Shown here one piece after another: positions 24,726 to 36,790 of a stretch of DNA of 64,000 nt (within the stretch, counting starts at the first letter, position 1; each line of letters opens with the position of its first letter). The stretch comes from Sitta carolinensis (lineage: Eukaryota > Chordata > Aves > Passeriformes > Sittidae): NCBI GenBank assembly GCA_032173965.1, contig CM063283.1, forward strand, positions 87,316,243 through 87,380,242, given 5' to 3'. The position numbers and the translations under genes were made by a program. The notes below the pieces were generated by a model. That model did no database searches. It was not told where the DNA came from and worked only from the letters and a program-made list of their open reading frames with translations.

Positions 24726-25264
24726 TCTCTATATCGACTAAAAAAGGGGAGTTATGGTTTTTGGTCAGCCTGCTCACTGTACAGCTGCTCCAACTGGGCT
24801 GTTTTTAGACCCACTGTCCCAAAATATAAATGCATAGAGCAAAACTCACTACATGTATGAGAGCTTTTGATAGATAATTGTCTAATCTGAAAATCTATTT
24901 TTCCCTCCCAAACACCTGAATATTTTTTTCAAAAAGCTTGGAAATACTTTTAAAGCTAGCCCTAAAGCAGAATAAATTTCTGCATAGTGCATAGTACCAG
25001 GTTTTAGCAGCATTATCAGTTTTAACTTAAATAAAAATAAAACCACCAGCAGTTTTAAGCTCCTATGTGAAGGACTGCACAAAGATATAGTTTTACCCAC
25101 GTACATGTAATACATTATTATTCCTGTGGTAGTTACCAATAACAATTTCTGTATATAGAGAAAACTGCCTAACACTTGGTCTTAAATTCCCCAGAGTAAC
25201 TGTTCATGATCACAAATTTGGCTAAAGGATTTTTTTCATTACCCTCAAACATTTCCTTTCACCT
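24726..25264. other. AT-rich unique DNA, no gene seen
   Basis: Nothing recognised. Confidence 0.55.
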
Positions 25265-25690
25265 CCAACCTCTAGGCAGAGCCATCGCTTTCCCTTTAGA
25301 CCGGGGAACATAAAGCCATGGGGCCATCGGGGCTGGCTGTGCCTGACCCCGAGGGCCCTTCTGTCAATCACTGCCTCGCCATCCCTTGCTCTCTTTCACA
25401 CAAGGCAGCTGTACCCATCGCTGTCAACCAGGTAACAACCAGCAAACAATAGAGGCCTGAATGCCTGGTCTAGACACTCTTTTAGCCACTTATTTGCTGC
25501 TCTTGGCAGCTGTTGAAGCATAAATAAGCAGTTTGTAATCAGAAAGCTGACATCATTGCAGCTCAGCTGAGAGGGGGAATTGTTGCTGTGCACTGAGCTG
25601 CTTTCCTCCCTTCCCCCCCACCACCCCAGCCCCCTCCCTCCTTCATTTTGTGACAACGGATTCTGGGGTGGGGATGCAGATTTCTGCTGG
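25265..25690. promoter_or_regulatory. CpG-retaining, GC-richer patch; candidate regulatory element
   Basis: Roughly 25280-25430 keeps about six CpGs in 150 bp and is well above window-average GC. It is followed by a repeat-free stretch and a C-rich run (25605-25645). It is too small and too CpG-poor for a classical CpG island, and no transcript start signal is clear. A conserved element or a small distal promoter are both possible. Confidence 0.3.
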
Positions 25691-25979
25691 GCTAAGCTGG
25701 CTTTTCTTTTTATTTCTAGACTACAATGATGTAGATTGCAGAAAATGGCATGTGTGAGGCAACGTACTTTGCAATTACCAAAACTGAAAAGAAAAAATAT
25801 CCATCTTCAAATAAATGGTGAAATCCTGTCTTACTCCTTCAGAAAGCACTTTGAGCCTCACAAACGTTTTGAATTGGAAGGGTAATATTTCAATAGATTG
25901 ACCATAAACTGAGAAGATTGGAACAAAATGTTTCCCTGTCCTGACTAGTATTTTTACCCCTCAGTTTTGTTTTTCGCCC
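25691..25979. other. Unique DNA, no gene seen
   Basis: Nothing recognised. Confidence 0.5.
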
Positions 25980-26400
25980 TCTGGAAGGAGAGAGGAGGTA
26001 AAAACAGTCACACCAGAAGTGCGTGAACACTTGCTAACAAACTCTGTTTTGTGCCAGTGTGCCTCTGTTCCTGCTTTTGAAATGCCCGGCTATGCATCTC
26101 CCATCGCTGCAAACATTTGTTGTTCAAGTACATTTCATACACTTTTAACACTTCTCTTTTTTTCTACTTTGGGGCTCGATCGTAAACAAGTTCACCGGGC
26201 AAATTTGACACAATATTTGAAACTCAAGATGGGTTTCTTGGGAAGGATTGGTGGGGCAAGACACGTGGCAGCACTGCTGCTCCCTGACTGGGGAAGACGA
26301 CAGCATACCCAGTGCAAATATTTGCACATGCAAATTTAGAATTCGTTTTCCACAAACACTTGCACGTATGACTTTCAAATTAGCTTTCTGAAAGCATTCA
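25980..26400. promoter_or_regulatory. Candidate enhancer with octamer-like cluster
   Basis: This patch keeps about ten CpGs in 350 bp, unusual for the window. It holds an E-box CACGTG (26262-26267), a perfect 16-bp palindrome GTGCAAATATTTGCAC (26312-26327) and, directly after it, a consensus POU octamer ATGCAAAT (26328-26335). The palindrome itself contains two inverted TGCAAAT half-octamers. These are direct observations. That the site binds POU factors and acts as an enhancer is inference. The overlapping 106-codon frame shows no known domain. Confidence 0.35.
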
Positions 26401-27190
26401 TGCTGCTAAGAAACTCTAGTTCAAATATTCATATAAAGTGAACATAAAAAGGCCACAGGTTTAGGTGATTTCTTTTTTATTTTTTTTTTTTTAGGAAAAT
26501 AGCCACCAAGTGAATATCCATGCCAAAGTCTTTGCAATGTTTTTCCAGTTCTGTTGTTTTCTGACCATCCTCCTTTAATATTGAGAACGGATATGTGTTC
26601 ATGCAATACCAAACAGCAATGGCAAATTATGCTGCCTCAAACATATAGTTAAAAATATAAACTTTATACTCTGCAATGCATTTGATGTTCCTTATTGTTA
26701 GGAAAGTGAAGCAGAGTGTATAGCCTTTACAATATGTAATCTATACCAAGCCCCAAAGGTTTTCCCTGAGTTTCATTTGGTCTGTCCTGGTGATGACTGT
26801 GGCAATAATAGGAAAGAGGCAAAGGGCTTTCTGAAGGGCTTGCTCACCCCACCGTTGTTTGTTCCTCTATCTGTGTGCACTTTTTGTGTGCCATCAGTAA
26901 GGGAGTTGAGCTTTCTCATTCTTGTGGAGCAGAACTCACATTCCACCAGTGATGTGTCGAAGTCTGATCTGACTGCCTGTTGGTACATGGAGTCAGGATG
27001 AATGCCGGTGTCTGTGGGGTTCACTAACTATCTGAAATATCTTCAGGTAGCTCTGTCTGTCTCTGGTTTCAACAACAAAGAAGTCCAGTTCAACAAAAAT
27101 ATTGACTTTATATCTCCCAAAGGCTTTCTAGTATTAGTTTGCTCTAAGTAGCTCATGATTTAGAGTACAAAGGCATTTCCAGAATGCATG
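26401..27190. other. Unique DNA, no gene seen
   Basis: A T12 run lies at 26481-26492. No exon or transposon recognised. Confidence 0.55.
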
Positions 27191-27480
27191 TTTAACAAAA
27201 TGACATAGCAGATAATTGAAATTTATTTGCAATTTTCAAACTACAATAAACACAATTCTCCTCTTCTTTCATTAATAATCGCACGGCTAATGCATAACAA
27301 TCCCTCTGCAGCTTTTACAAGCAAACTTGAGCTGCTGTGTTGTAATAGCTGGAAAAGTTAATGTAGCTTGAACAAGGTTCCTAATTGTCCCTGTCTCTGT
27401 CATATTTGTCTACTTGAATGGTCCTAAATACCACAGCGATTAATTACTACAGAGCAGGTATTACAAGATGTTATCATCCT
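27191..27480. promoter_or_regulatory. Candidate conserved non-coding element
   Basis: A repeat-free stretch with many homeodomain-type cores (TTAATAAT, GATTAATTA, GCTAATGC) and a CpG-containing ATCGCACGG near 27278-27286. The appearance is that of a conserved developmental element. There is no independent support. Confidence 0.25.
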
Positions 27481-27922
27481 TCCCCAACTGTCTGGGTGAA
27501 TGGAGAGAGGCAGTAGATTGTTGCAGTGTTTCATCTTTGCACTTCCTGTAAGGCACTTTAACCAGAAGATTTAATGTGTCAAAGTTAACTGCGTTCTCGC
27601 ACAGATATTCACATTCTAATTAAAGATTAAGAACGTAGTACATTACACTGTGATTTGTCATACATGGCTTGTTAAATAGGAAACCTACCGGGATTCCCTA
27701 ACATTTTATAAACATTATTCAGGGCTTTTAATGTGGGCAAAGGAAAAGATTATTCAGCTGCTCTGCAGAGTAGGAGGCAGGTCATTTTTCCCTCACTCTT
27801 CCATCCTGCCCAAGCTTCCCCTTTTCCAAATAAATGAATAGGAAAACTCAGATGGTTTTCAAACTAGAATTCTGTTGAAATCTCTTTAAACTTTTAATCT
27901 TTCCAGTGTGTATATGTGCACA
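27481..27922. other. Unique DNA, no gene seen
   Basis: Nothing recognised. Confidence 0.5.
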
Positions 27923-27965
27923 TGGATATATATATATCCATATATATATATATGGAGAGAGAGAG
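27923..27965. repeat. Two overlapping AT palindromes plus GA repeat
   Basis: TGGATATATATATATCCA (27923-27940) and CCATATATATATATATGG (27938-27955) are each perfect 18-bp palindromes sharing CCA. They run into a short GA repeat (to 27965). The tract can extrude as a cruciform and is a typical unstable TA microsatellite. Confidence 0.9.
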
Positions 27966-28433
27966 AATGTATATGTCTTAATTATTTTTTGGCACTTCTC
28001 AACTTTTGCTGTCAGCTATGTAAACTGAGGTAGGAAGTCTTTGTTTGAATTACAGTGGCAAAGGAAGGAAGAAAGATGAAACAGTTTTTCAATATGCAGA
28101 ATGTGCTTGCAGATTATTCTAGCAATGCTGAGCAGCGTACCACTTCCAGTATTAGTAGCAGAGGACTGGTTCACATTCTTTGATTGCCTGAGGAATAAAT
28201 TAATGAGGTTACTAGAGACATTGAACATTTGCATATTCACGGATGCTTATTAGGTATAAAGTGAATGCCAGGTGCATTGAATTTTGGGAATACTAGCTAT
28301 GTATTTGGTCTTCTATTTTTAAAGCAATCACATCTTGCTTTTTCCCTAAAGTGGGAAGTTCTGTGAGGGGAAAAAAAGCAGCATTTATAAAAATAATAAC
28401 ACTCAAAAAAAAAATCAAATTAATTCAACACAG
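27966..28433. other. AT-rich unique DNA, no gene seen
   Basis: Nothing recognised. Confidence 0.5.
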
Positions 28434-28925
28434 ATGAAGCTTTGCTATAAGATATGCATCAGAATAAATAAAATACAGCATGAGGCTAGGGACTATCTGA
28501 ATATCTTGTTTGGAACAACAGTTAGAATGATTACAAATATAAAAACAGTTGTTCCAAGACATAAGGAGAACAAATGTTTTATTTTTCACTGTGCTCCTTA
28601 TGGATTTCTAGCTTTAAATAGCGATAGGAAAACTCATTATGAAGTTACCTTCCGTGATGTCCAATGCTTAATTTTTAAAACATCAATATTTTCACACATT
28701 TTGTTCCAGCAAGTCTCAAACTCAGGCTGCAAAGCAGCAGATAGAATTACAAAATTTGCTCGACTGTTTCTCCAAGGAGTATCTGCACATGGTTGCATTG
28801 TTGTCAGTGACTTCCGTCATCGCAGTGTGAAAGCACATTGTGTGAATGATTTGCACTGTATCTCATTATTGCTGCAAGTTTTTATCTATATTGTTTATTT
28901 AGGATGTTGCATTTTTGCATTCTGA
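28434..28925 (+). other. 163-codon open frame, probably not a gene
   Basis: This is the longest frame outside simple repeats. It begins with MKLCYKIC and ends with YLGCCIFAF, is Cys/Ile/Phe-rich, and shows no domain, signal peptide pattern or repeat I recognise. There is no Kozak context, and codon use looks like the surrounding DNA. With stops expected about every 14 codons at this composition, a frame this long somewhere in 64 kb is mildly unlikely but not striking. A 10-bp inverted repeat (28510-28519 with 28548-28557) lies inside it. I treat it as non-coding unless conservation or transcripts say otherwise. Confidence 0.3.
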
Positions 28926-30080
28926 AAGATTTTATGGCATTTGGGTTTTTCAGGTTTTTTCCCATCCCATTTTTTAGCTGTCCATAATCTATATAGAGTG
29001 CAGCATTAGCACTGCTTGTCCCAGCAGAGAAATATCTGTCAATTGAAGACATGTATTGTTTGTGCTGCTTTTTGCTTGTCTTTTACAGTGTAAGCATCAA
29101 GCATGTTCATGTGCACAGACTACAGACTTACATGCCCTGCACACTGATAAATATAAACACACATTCCTACACAGATGTGCACTTACAAAATTATTGGTAT
29201 CACCTACTTCCAAGTAGCTGGTGTAGCAAAATCAAGCAGTGATAAGTGTTTTCTATGGATAATAATATGTATCTACAAACAGGCTCCCTTCTGCCCCCTT
29301 GTTTCACAGAATACTGTGCTCAACTTTCCTTTCCTGGGTGTTGCACTGTGCTGATCACTGCCCTGCCTCTGCAAATCCTATTTGAAAATCTCATTTGCAG
29401 CATAACTGACAACAAAGGCATTACACGGTGTATGCCCTGCATTTTCTGCTGACTATTCCGTGCCTTTGTAAGTTATTTCTAACTTCTAATGAAAATACTG
29501 TGTGATCAGTTGATGACCTTTTTTATTTATTAATAGTCTGTAATATTAAGTGTGTCTAATCAAAGAATGGGTCCTTTCTTAAAAGTGCAAGGTGGAATGC
29601 ATTAGATCAGTGGTACAAAAAGCAGATGTTCTTTACTGCAGTAGGCCTTTCCTTAGGTACTCTAGGAAACAGGGACTTAAAAATTAAATTGACAAGGATT
29701 TGAGGTGCAATCACTCCCAGCCACTGCAAGACACAGAAATCCTCTTGATATATACATTTTCTCTGTACATGTTTCCAAACTGTAATTCTGTTCCATGATT
29801 AAAACAACAACAACAAAAATAAAAAAAAACAACAAACAAAAAAAAATATTTGATATTTCAGTGTCTTGGGGCAGCTTCTGAATAATTACATGCAAAGTGA
29901 TCTATTAGGTATTTATTGAAAATAGTATTGCAAAGCACAAATGTGCATTCTTTTTTTCCAGGAAGGTCATTTTTTAAAACATCCTTTGTAGCTGCTTCAC
30001 TGACGTCCAGGGGTTTTTGCCATCCACACAGCACAGATTTTTTTGATTATGTAGATTTTTTTTTTTCTTCCTCTATTGCA
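28926..30080. other. AT-rich unique DNA, no gene seen
   Basis: An A-rich stretch with CAA units lies at about 29801-29846. No gene signal. Confidence 0.55.
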
Positions 30081-30480
30081 GTTTCATATGCAAAGCATGC
30101 ATCAGCCACATCCATGCTATCTCCTAAAGCAGTCATTCTGAAACCCAATCTGGGGACAGTGCAGACTAAATAAAATTTCATTTTGATTTGGCCTCCCGCT
30201 GAGAATGGGACTGCTTTGTTTCAGCCGACAGAACCAGCAAGCCAGAAAGGTATGTCCTGTTTTGCATGGCTGATGGTGTGACTTGAGGATCACAATCAGG
30301 CCGTTCATGCTCTCAGGGCTCGGCATCTCATCCACATCCTGTACTGTCTTTCTCTTTTCCTTGCCATTTGCTTTCCTTCTGTGCCGCCTGCCGTCTACCT
30401 GCAGGGCAAAGCTATGGCAGACCCTCACACTATTGTTTACTTTGGCATATGTTTAATAGCTGCATGGCTGTTTCAGGGTA
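30081..30480. promoter_or_regulatory. Candidate conserved non-coding element
   Basis: A repeat-free, moderately GC-richer patch with scattered CpGs (for example CCCGCTGAG near 30195 and GCCGTCTACC near 30390). It is flanked by T-rich and C-rich simple DNA. Open frames on the two strands (85 and 103 codons) are unrelated to known proteins. The regulatory reading is inference. Confidence 0.25.
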
Positions 30481-30487
30481 GGGTTTG

Positions 30488-30538
30488 TCTATTCCCCCCC
30501 CCCCCCTCCACTTCCCTCCCTCCCCCTTCCCCCTTCGC
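30488..30538 (+). repeat. C-rich polypyrimidine tract with C13
   Basis: A run of 13 C residues (30494-30506) is followed by C-rich pyrimidine DNA to about 30538. The complementary G-rich strand could form a G-quadruplex. Confidence 0.9.
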
Positions 30539-33226
30539 CTTTGTTTTTTCCCTTCCCTATCCACATTCACTTTCCTTATTTTCTAGGTGTTGAATACACA
30601 AATACTGACTTAACAGAAAATTATGTAAGTACCGCTTGCAATGCTTCAGAGATTTTACTACGAGATCTGTAATGCAGAATTTTATTGTGAATCTGAGGAA
30701 ACATTTAACAGCTTTGAAGGACTTCAAGTTTTCATAGCCCTTTAGAGATGTTTAGGCAGAAAAGCAGTCACACGTTACAATTAGTAGAAAAAAATAGATA
30801 AAAACACTTCTAGGAAGGGGTCTGGTTGCTTTGCCATCTTCACGTGTCTTGCAATTACAGCTGCAGTGTTTGGCATGGGGAATATCAGTAAATATTTCTT
30901 TCTCTAATTATTAGTATTTATCTTAAAGCCAGTTTGCATTACAAGAGGAAATGTACAGCACTTTCCTTTCTGCTGCTCCCCATCTTACAGAGGATGTGTT
31001 GGCATTGGGAATGACCTCTGGTTTAGCCTCTGGACCGCTTTTTGGACAGGGCACCAGGACCCCTGAAAGACTCCTTATGGTGCAATCTTCCTCCTCAAAA
31101 GTGTATTTCTCTGATAAAGCTGTGCTATCCCCTGTCTATGATTATTTTTTTTGGGGGGCAAAACACTTTTTAATGTGAAATAAAATTAGCATAAAATCTA
31201 CCTTAAACAAAGGGCAAATTTTAGTTTTGCTTGCAGTTTATTTTAATATGGATAATGTCCTGTTTTCTTAGTAAGGTAGACTACAATTATGACTCCAAAG
31301 AAAATTTCAATCCTTAACAAAAAAACCCTTTTAAAAAATAGCATGTTTTATAGAGAACTGACATGATATGCCAATTTATATCTTCATGGTGATTTACAAA
31401 CACAGAATTATGATGTTTTGTGTGCAACATGCCTTTGTGGTAGGTGATATTAGTAACAGCAAGTTATTCAGCAGTCTTATGGAATGTAGATAGTCAATTG
31501 CAACATTCTCTGCTCAACTTAGCAGGTTTTGTTCCCAGCTTTTATATGTTACTTCAATTCCACATCTTTCATCAGTTTCTGAATCTCCAAAATGACCAGG
31601 GATGCAGGCCCTTGGCAAAACCACACAGATGCTTGCATGGCAGAGTTTTGTGATTTAAAAATTCTCTTTCTTCCTAGCTTGTTAATTTTTTAAAAAAATT
31701 TAAAAATAAAAAAATATATGTGAGTTGGGAAATGCAGGCAGATCCAACCAAAGTTTGGAGGAAAAGAAGTAAAAATAAGATGATTCATTGGCCTCCATGT
31801 AAGGGAGGATAGGCCAAATTTGAGCTTCAGCTACATACGTTCACTGATAAACCACTACAGGATTTCCTGCACCTGACAGGATCCAGCCCTGCATGTTTTG
31901 TTATTCAGAGATGTTTACAATGTCAAATGGAGTTTAGGAACAAGTTTAAAAAGTTATCTGTAGTGATGTCACATTTTCTTTTAAAAAATCAGAGGCTGTA
32001 AAGAAACTACAAAGCAGCTAAACTTACAAGAAATAAGAGCTACGCCTTTTAAAAGGATACAGTGGGGAAAATGATCAGTTCTGTGGGTTTTCACTCAGTA
32101 TCTCTAATCCTCCTACTTCACCCCCCAGGTAAGATTGGGCAGTTTTCCAAGTTACCACCTCTGCATTTTAATCAGAGTTTACAAAAATTAATTCCAACTT
32201 TATATTTACCATCATTTCATTTTTAACAAATAAATACAAGTTTTAAGTACTTTATGACAGAATATCCCAGTTCATTTATGTCAGTACTCACATGTACTGG
32301 CATGATTTTTGTTGCACAGAGTATTGTACATTATGTTGGTAACTGAATTAAAATTAAAAATAGGTTAAATAAATTATTACACGTGTGAATTGGAAATATA
32401 TGACATTTTTATGTAAAATACTCAAAGAAATTAAGAGAAGTATTGTGTTTTTATTTGTGAGGATGTATTACTTTTTAAACAAGTGATATTCATTATGGTA
32501 AAGTAAAATAATCTTAACTACAGAATGCTCTTACTGTTCTGGATAGCTTTTTTATTAATTATCTAACTGTTGTATTTAACCAGGAATTAATGTAAACTTT
32601 ATTCTGATGTTCTTAGGAAATTAAAATTCCTTTTTTAAGCTGTTTTTTAGAGCTATACCTTGCAGTCATATTCTGGATAGGTAAAAGAGGTGAGTGAGTT
32701 TTGGTTAGTTTTGCATTTATCACTTAAACAGATAAGAAAACTGTGAAAATATCAACCCAAAGTCCAAAAACAAAGACTTCATTCTTTGATAGACATAGAA
32801 GGTTGCTGTCAGTGGACTTCTTAGAGCTCTTTCTTATACAACTTAACTATAATTCATTATAATTATTAAAAAAAAAAAAAATAACAAACAAGAAACAGCA
32901 AACCAAAACCAATAAACCAAAGCAAACCAAACCAAAAAACCAAGTACTCAGACATGTAATAGACTTACTTATTTGTACGATTTTTTTAATGCAAAGGACT
33001 TAGTTATTCTAAGTTCTTTCATTTTTCTCTCACTTTTTTTGCTTTATTTGAATGAGGTGACAAGACTGAGATAAGTCATATGCATGCCCAGAAGCCTTTG
33101 GAGAAAATGGATCATCTCAACCAGAGAATATATATCAAATAGGATATTAGATAAACACACTCAGGGGGTGAGTGCTTACTTGTTATAATACATATACATG
33201 TATGTAAATTGGCTCCATGATGCTAG
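30539..33226. other. AT-rich unique DNA, no gene seen
   Basis: Contains an A/CAAAC-rich low-complexity stretch listed separately. Otherwise nothing recognised. Confidence 0.55.
32868..32942 (+). repeat. A-rich tract with CAAAC/CCAAA units
   Basis: A run of 14 A residues followed by irregular AACAAAC and CAAACCAAA units. Low-complexity DNA of the kind found at old poly-A tails, but no parent element is recognised. Confidence 0.85.
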
Positions 33227-33262
33227 TGTGTATATATATATATATGTGCATATATATACACA
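33227..33262. repeat. TA-rich inverted repeat
   Basis: TGTGTATATATA (33227-33238) is the exact reverse complement of TATATATACACA (33251-33262), around a TATATATGTGCA-like centre. It is a TG/TA microsatellite arranged as a hairpin. Confidence 0.85.
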
Positions 33263-33504
33263 TGTGTAAATGTCTTTATACAAATCCAGAGACTGAGAGA
33301 GAGAGGGATGGAGGACGTTGTCACCGAAGGTCTTGGGCTCCATCAATGTCACATGGGCAGGTATTGTTACTGCGACAAAAACCTGCATGACCTGTGCATT
33401 TGCTGATCTCCAGCCCATCTGAATTTCTCAGAAACTTCATAGGTGATTGTCTCAGGAAATTCTCCTGGAACACATTCATGGTCATTCAATGTTAGTGTCT
33501 GCTT
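33263..33504. other. Unique DNA, no gene seen
   Basis: Nothing recognised. Confidence 0.5.
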
Positions 33505-33580
33505 AAAATCTTCCTGAGGTCAGTAGGATCCCCCACATGAAAATCTGACTGGAAGATCAGGGTCTAAGGTTTTGGTAGTA
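33505..33580 (+). mobile_element. Relic of an ancient amniote interspersed repeat
   Basis: GAGGTCAGTAGGATCCCCCA (about 33515-33534), then ACATG, then GATCAGGGTCTAAG (about 33557-33570) line up with a phrase I recall as frequent in reptile and bird DNA (gacttcagtggga, ccacatg, ggatcaggccctaag). It is probably related to the relic at 24.6 kb. The family name is uncertain. Confidence 0.4.
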
Positions 33581-33778
33581 GCCCTTTGGCCCAGTCAAAA
33601 CTAACTAACAAATGGAGAAAAAGGTGACAGAATTCTGTCATAACACTGGACTTGGAACCTGTCAGCAGAATTAATAGGCAACTCATTCTCATTCAACTCA
33701 AACTCCTCATACTGATGTTCTTGCTTTATACACCTGATTTGACCAACACCAATAAAAATGGTCTAAAAAACTGGGAGA

Positions 33779-33848
33779 AGATACTATAAAATTGCATATC
33801 AAAGGGCAATTGACTAGCAGCAGATACTATAAAATTATATATCAAAGG
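33779..33848. repeat. Direct duplication of a 27-bp segment
   Basis: The 27-bp segments at 33779-33805 and 33822-33848 both begin AGATACTATAAAATT and end TATCAAAGG. They differ at two positions in the middle. The offset is 43 bp, so this is a local tandem duplication with a short spacer. Confidence 0.88.
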
Positions 33849-36564
33849 AAAGCAGTAATATCCTGTCAACAAGTATGAGCATAGGAATCCATTGTGAACA
33901 CAGTCCAACAGGGTTAAGGAACAGAATTGCTTTACTCTGGGATATTTTTACCCAATTTCCTTAGATATAATAAAAGCAAAACTCAAAGTTAGATTTTTTT
34001 TTTTAAGAAAAGTTAATCATAGGATTACTGATAAAGTTCACTGAAGTAACAGAATGCTAAAAAACTTAATGCCATTGCTTAGCCCTCCATTTGATGATGT
34101 TTGAGGCTTACAGAAAGTTGCATTTCTTGTTCACAAAAAAGAAAAGTGGGGGCTTTCTTAGCTTTAAGAATATATTCTCTACTACAAGAATGTATTCTTC
34201 CTATAATTATTGTTTTAAATAAAAATTTAATAAAACAATCTAAGTAGCTGATCAAATGTCTGAGTGTAAATTGTAAATGAACTTTCAACCAAAGCTAAAA
34301 AAACAGAGACAACAAGCTGGAATTAACTTTGTTTAGGAGTAGAGGCAGACTGAAAGCTTAGCCCAGCAGCTACTCAGAAATCTAATATTTCCTGAGTGGG
34401 GAGAGAAGGAAGTTTGGAAATTGTTGGAAAAAATGGACCAGAAAATCATGTTATTTGTAACCTATACACACCAGTGAGATTTCCACCATTGGCATGATCT
34501 TCTCAGAAAAAAGCTACACCCAGGGAAACTGCATCTAAGAAGTGTATTTTGAAAGATATTCAAAGAAAAGTCCTGGCACATCTTGAAAGATTTTCTAAAG
34601 AATGCATAATGACCTCCCATGTAACCAGGAATATAAATGTGTTAAAATGCTATTGATTATATTAAAAATAAAATAATAAATATATTTTAGTTAACTATTT
34701 ATCAGTCTTTTCTTATTAAATGATCAAAGAATATTTTTCTCCAAAATAAGGGTTAGATGGAAGAAATTATTAGTGAATGTCTAATGGATGTTATATAGAC
34801 CAGGAATGGATTACAGATTAATATAAGCATCCTCTCCTTCATTAAGTGTTCTTTACCCGATGGGGGTGGAGAAGGTTAGGTTATAGCAGCATTATGTCCT
34901 CACAATAAAAATACATCTAATCTCCTAGTGTCTACTGCAATTGGTAATTCGTTGTATATAATTTTCTTTATTTTTGAAACACTTTCCATCTACCAGCTGT
35001 TTGACAAAAACAATCATGAAACATTCTGAAAATAAACTTCTGAAATTATTTACATTCAATGGGAAAATTCCACTACTGAAAGAGTATTCATTAATCTTCT
35101 CTAGTGATGGACAAATCTCAGAAGCATCACACAATTTTTCCAAACATGTATAACAATATCAATGTTTGTCTACAGTGTTTCAAAAAATGTCTCTGTCCTC
35201 ATTTTATCTAGGAACCTCCAAATAATCAGAATTTTAGTTGTTCATTAATGATGTCTAGTTTCACTTCTGTCTCCTCCTGATGTTCCTTTACTTTATCAAG
35301 CTGAGCAATATTTCCTCATGGGTGACAGACTACATTTCAGAGGAAATTAATTCCTTTTCCAATACATGTTTCTTTCAGAAGTAACCCACAAAATTTGATG
35401 CAGAGTGTAGCTACAAGAGGTACTAAGAAGCATTTTCTTCCATAGGTTTGGTTGGTTGGTTGCTTGCTTGCTTGCTTGCTTGGTGCTTTTTTTCCTTCTC
35501 TCTCCCTTGAATAAAATTTGCCTAAGTATGTGTAGTGCTTTTACTTCTGTGTAGGTAATAAAAGATGATTTTGCACCTTAAAATTGCAACAAGAGAGGTA
35601 AAGCCACAGGAATATTTACAGTATTCTTACAATCTCTCCTTATTTTCAAATGGGAGATCCAAAATAAACCAACCATCACAACAAAAAAAAACAAAAATAT
35701 AATCCAAAAACTCCTCTAAAGGATATGGCTAAATAAAATTTACCACTATCTCAGTTCTTTTGGCCATAATGTAAATTATAAATAGTTTTTCATCTAATGA
35801 AACAGAAAACTTGGAGCTGTTTATAGTGGGTTCGGGGAGAGAGAAGTGATCTGATTTTTTGTGATTTTTCTCTCTTTTTTTATTAAGACATTCAGTTAAG
35901 GTCCAAATTTCCACTTTAGGGAGGTAAGACAGAAAGACTAAAAGCTGTTTTAGTAGGATCAGCTAAAATGGCAAAATAGATCTGGGTGTTAGCAGGTTAA
36001 CAATGATAACTCACCTTAAGGTCCCTAAAAATAGAAGTGAAAGAAAGCTCATCAGTAGTGAAGAGCAAGGAGGCCAGTACAAAATTCTAAAGAATCCCAT
36101 AATTAACTGACAGAGGGTCATATGAACACTTATTAAAATGCAACAAAGCACAACGGGGTGTCTCAAAGATGGAGTTTCAATCTCAGCTGTGAATTTCTTG
36201 GTTTTCTCGGTTCTAGCCAGGCCTGCCATGTTATTTTAATAAGTACTTTTCTCTACATAATACCTTTGAGAATCTGGGGAGAATATTTATATTAAAGGCT
36301 TAAGAGGGCAGTTTATAGACAATTCAGGGGACAAGCTTCCTTAGAAAGTATAAGAATGATACTATGGTAATATTTTAAGTTATATCTGTATCTGATATTG
36401 GAATGCTGTGAGATCAATGCATCAATTTAACTTCCGGTTTCAAAGGCAAGAGTAAGTTTTCAGTAAGAAATAGTGTTTCCCAGTGCAATATTCCTACCTC
36501 ACCCTAATGCTGCTAAATACCTATGCATTGTCAAATCCTCCTTTTACAACATGAATACTATATT
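33849..36564. other. AT-rich unique DNA, no gene seen
   Basis: A short tetranucleotide repeat is listed separately. An AGAATATATTCT palindrome near 34166 is within chance for AT-rich DNA. No exon or transposon recognised. Confidence 0.55.
35446..35482 (+). repeat. GGTT/GCTT tetranucleotide repeat
   Basis: A few GGTT units (about 35446-35461) pass directly into five GCTT units (about 35462-35482). This looks like a single substitution followed by expansion within one microsatellite. Confidence 0.88.
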
Positions 36565-36790
36565 CTTTAGCTGCCCCGTCAAATAATTTAAATGAAGAAA
36601 AATAGACGTCCGGACAGTAAATGTAGATCATCTTGATAAAAAGGATTTTATAGTTATCTTGGCCATAAATATTGCTTTTTAGCACAAAACACATCTGTGT
36701 TTTAAACCATAAAGTCCATCTAATTTCACCATCTTTAACACCATTCTAATTTGGCTGATCTCTTTCGGGTTTGGATTAAAAAATGTTGCT
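36565..36790. promoter_or_regulatory. Candidate conserved non-coding element
   Basis: A repeat-free patch with retained CpGs (GACGTCCGGAC near 36606) and several ATTT/TAAT-rich homeodomain-like and MEF2-like cores. The inference is from appearance only. Confidence 0.22.

Noticed and set aside
27926..27955. TATATA-rich stretch as a promoter TATA box
   Set aside because: It is a palindromic TA microsatellite with no initiator or downstream gene.
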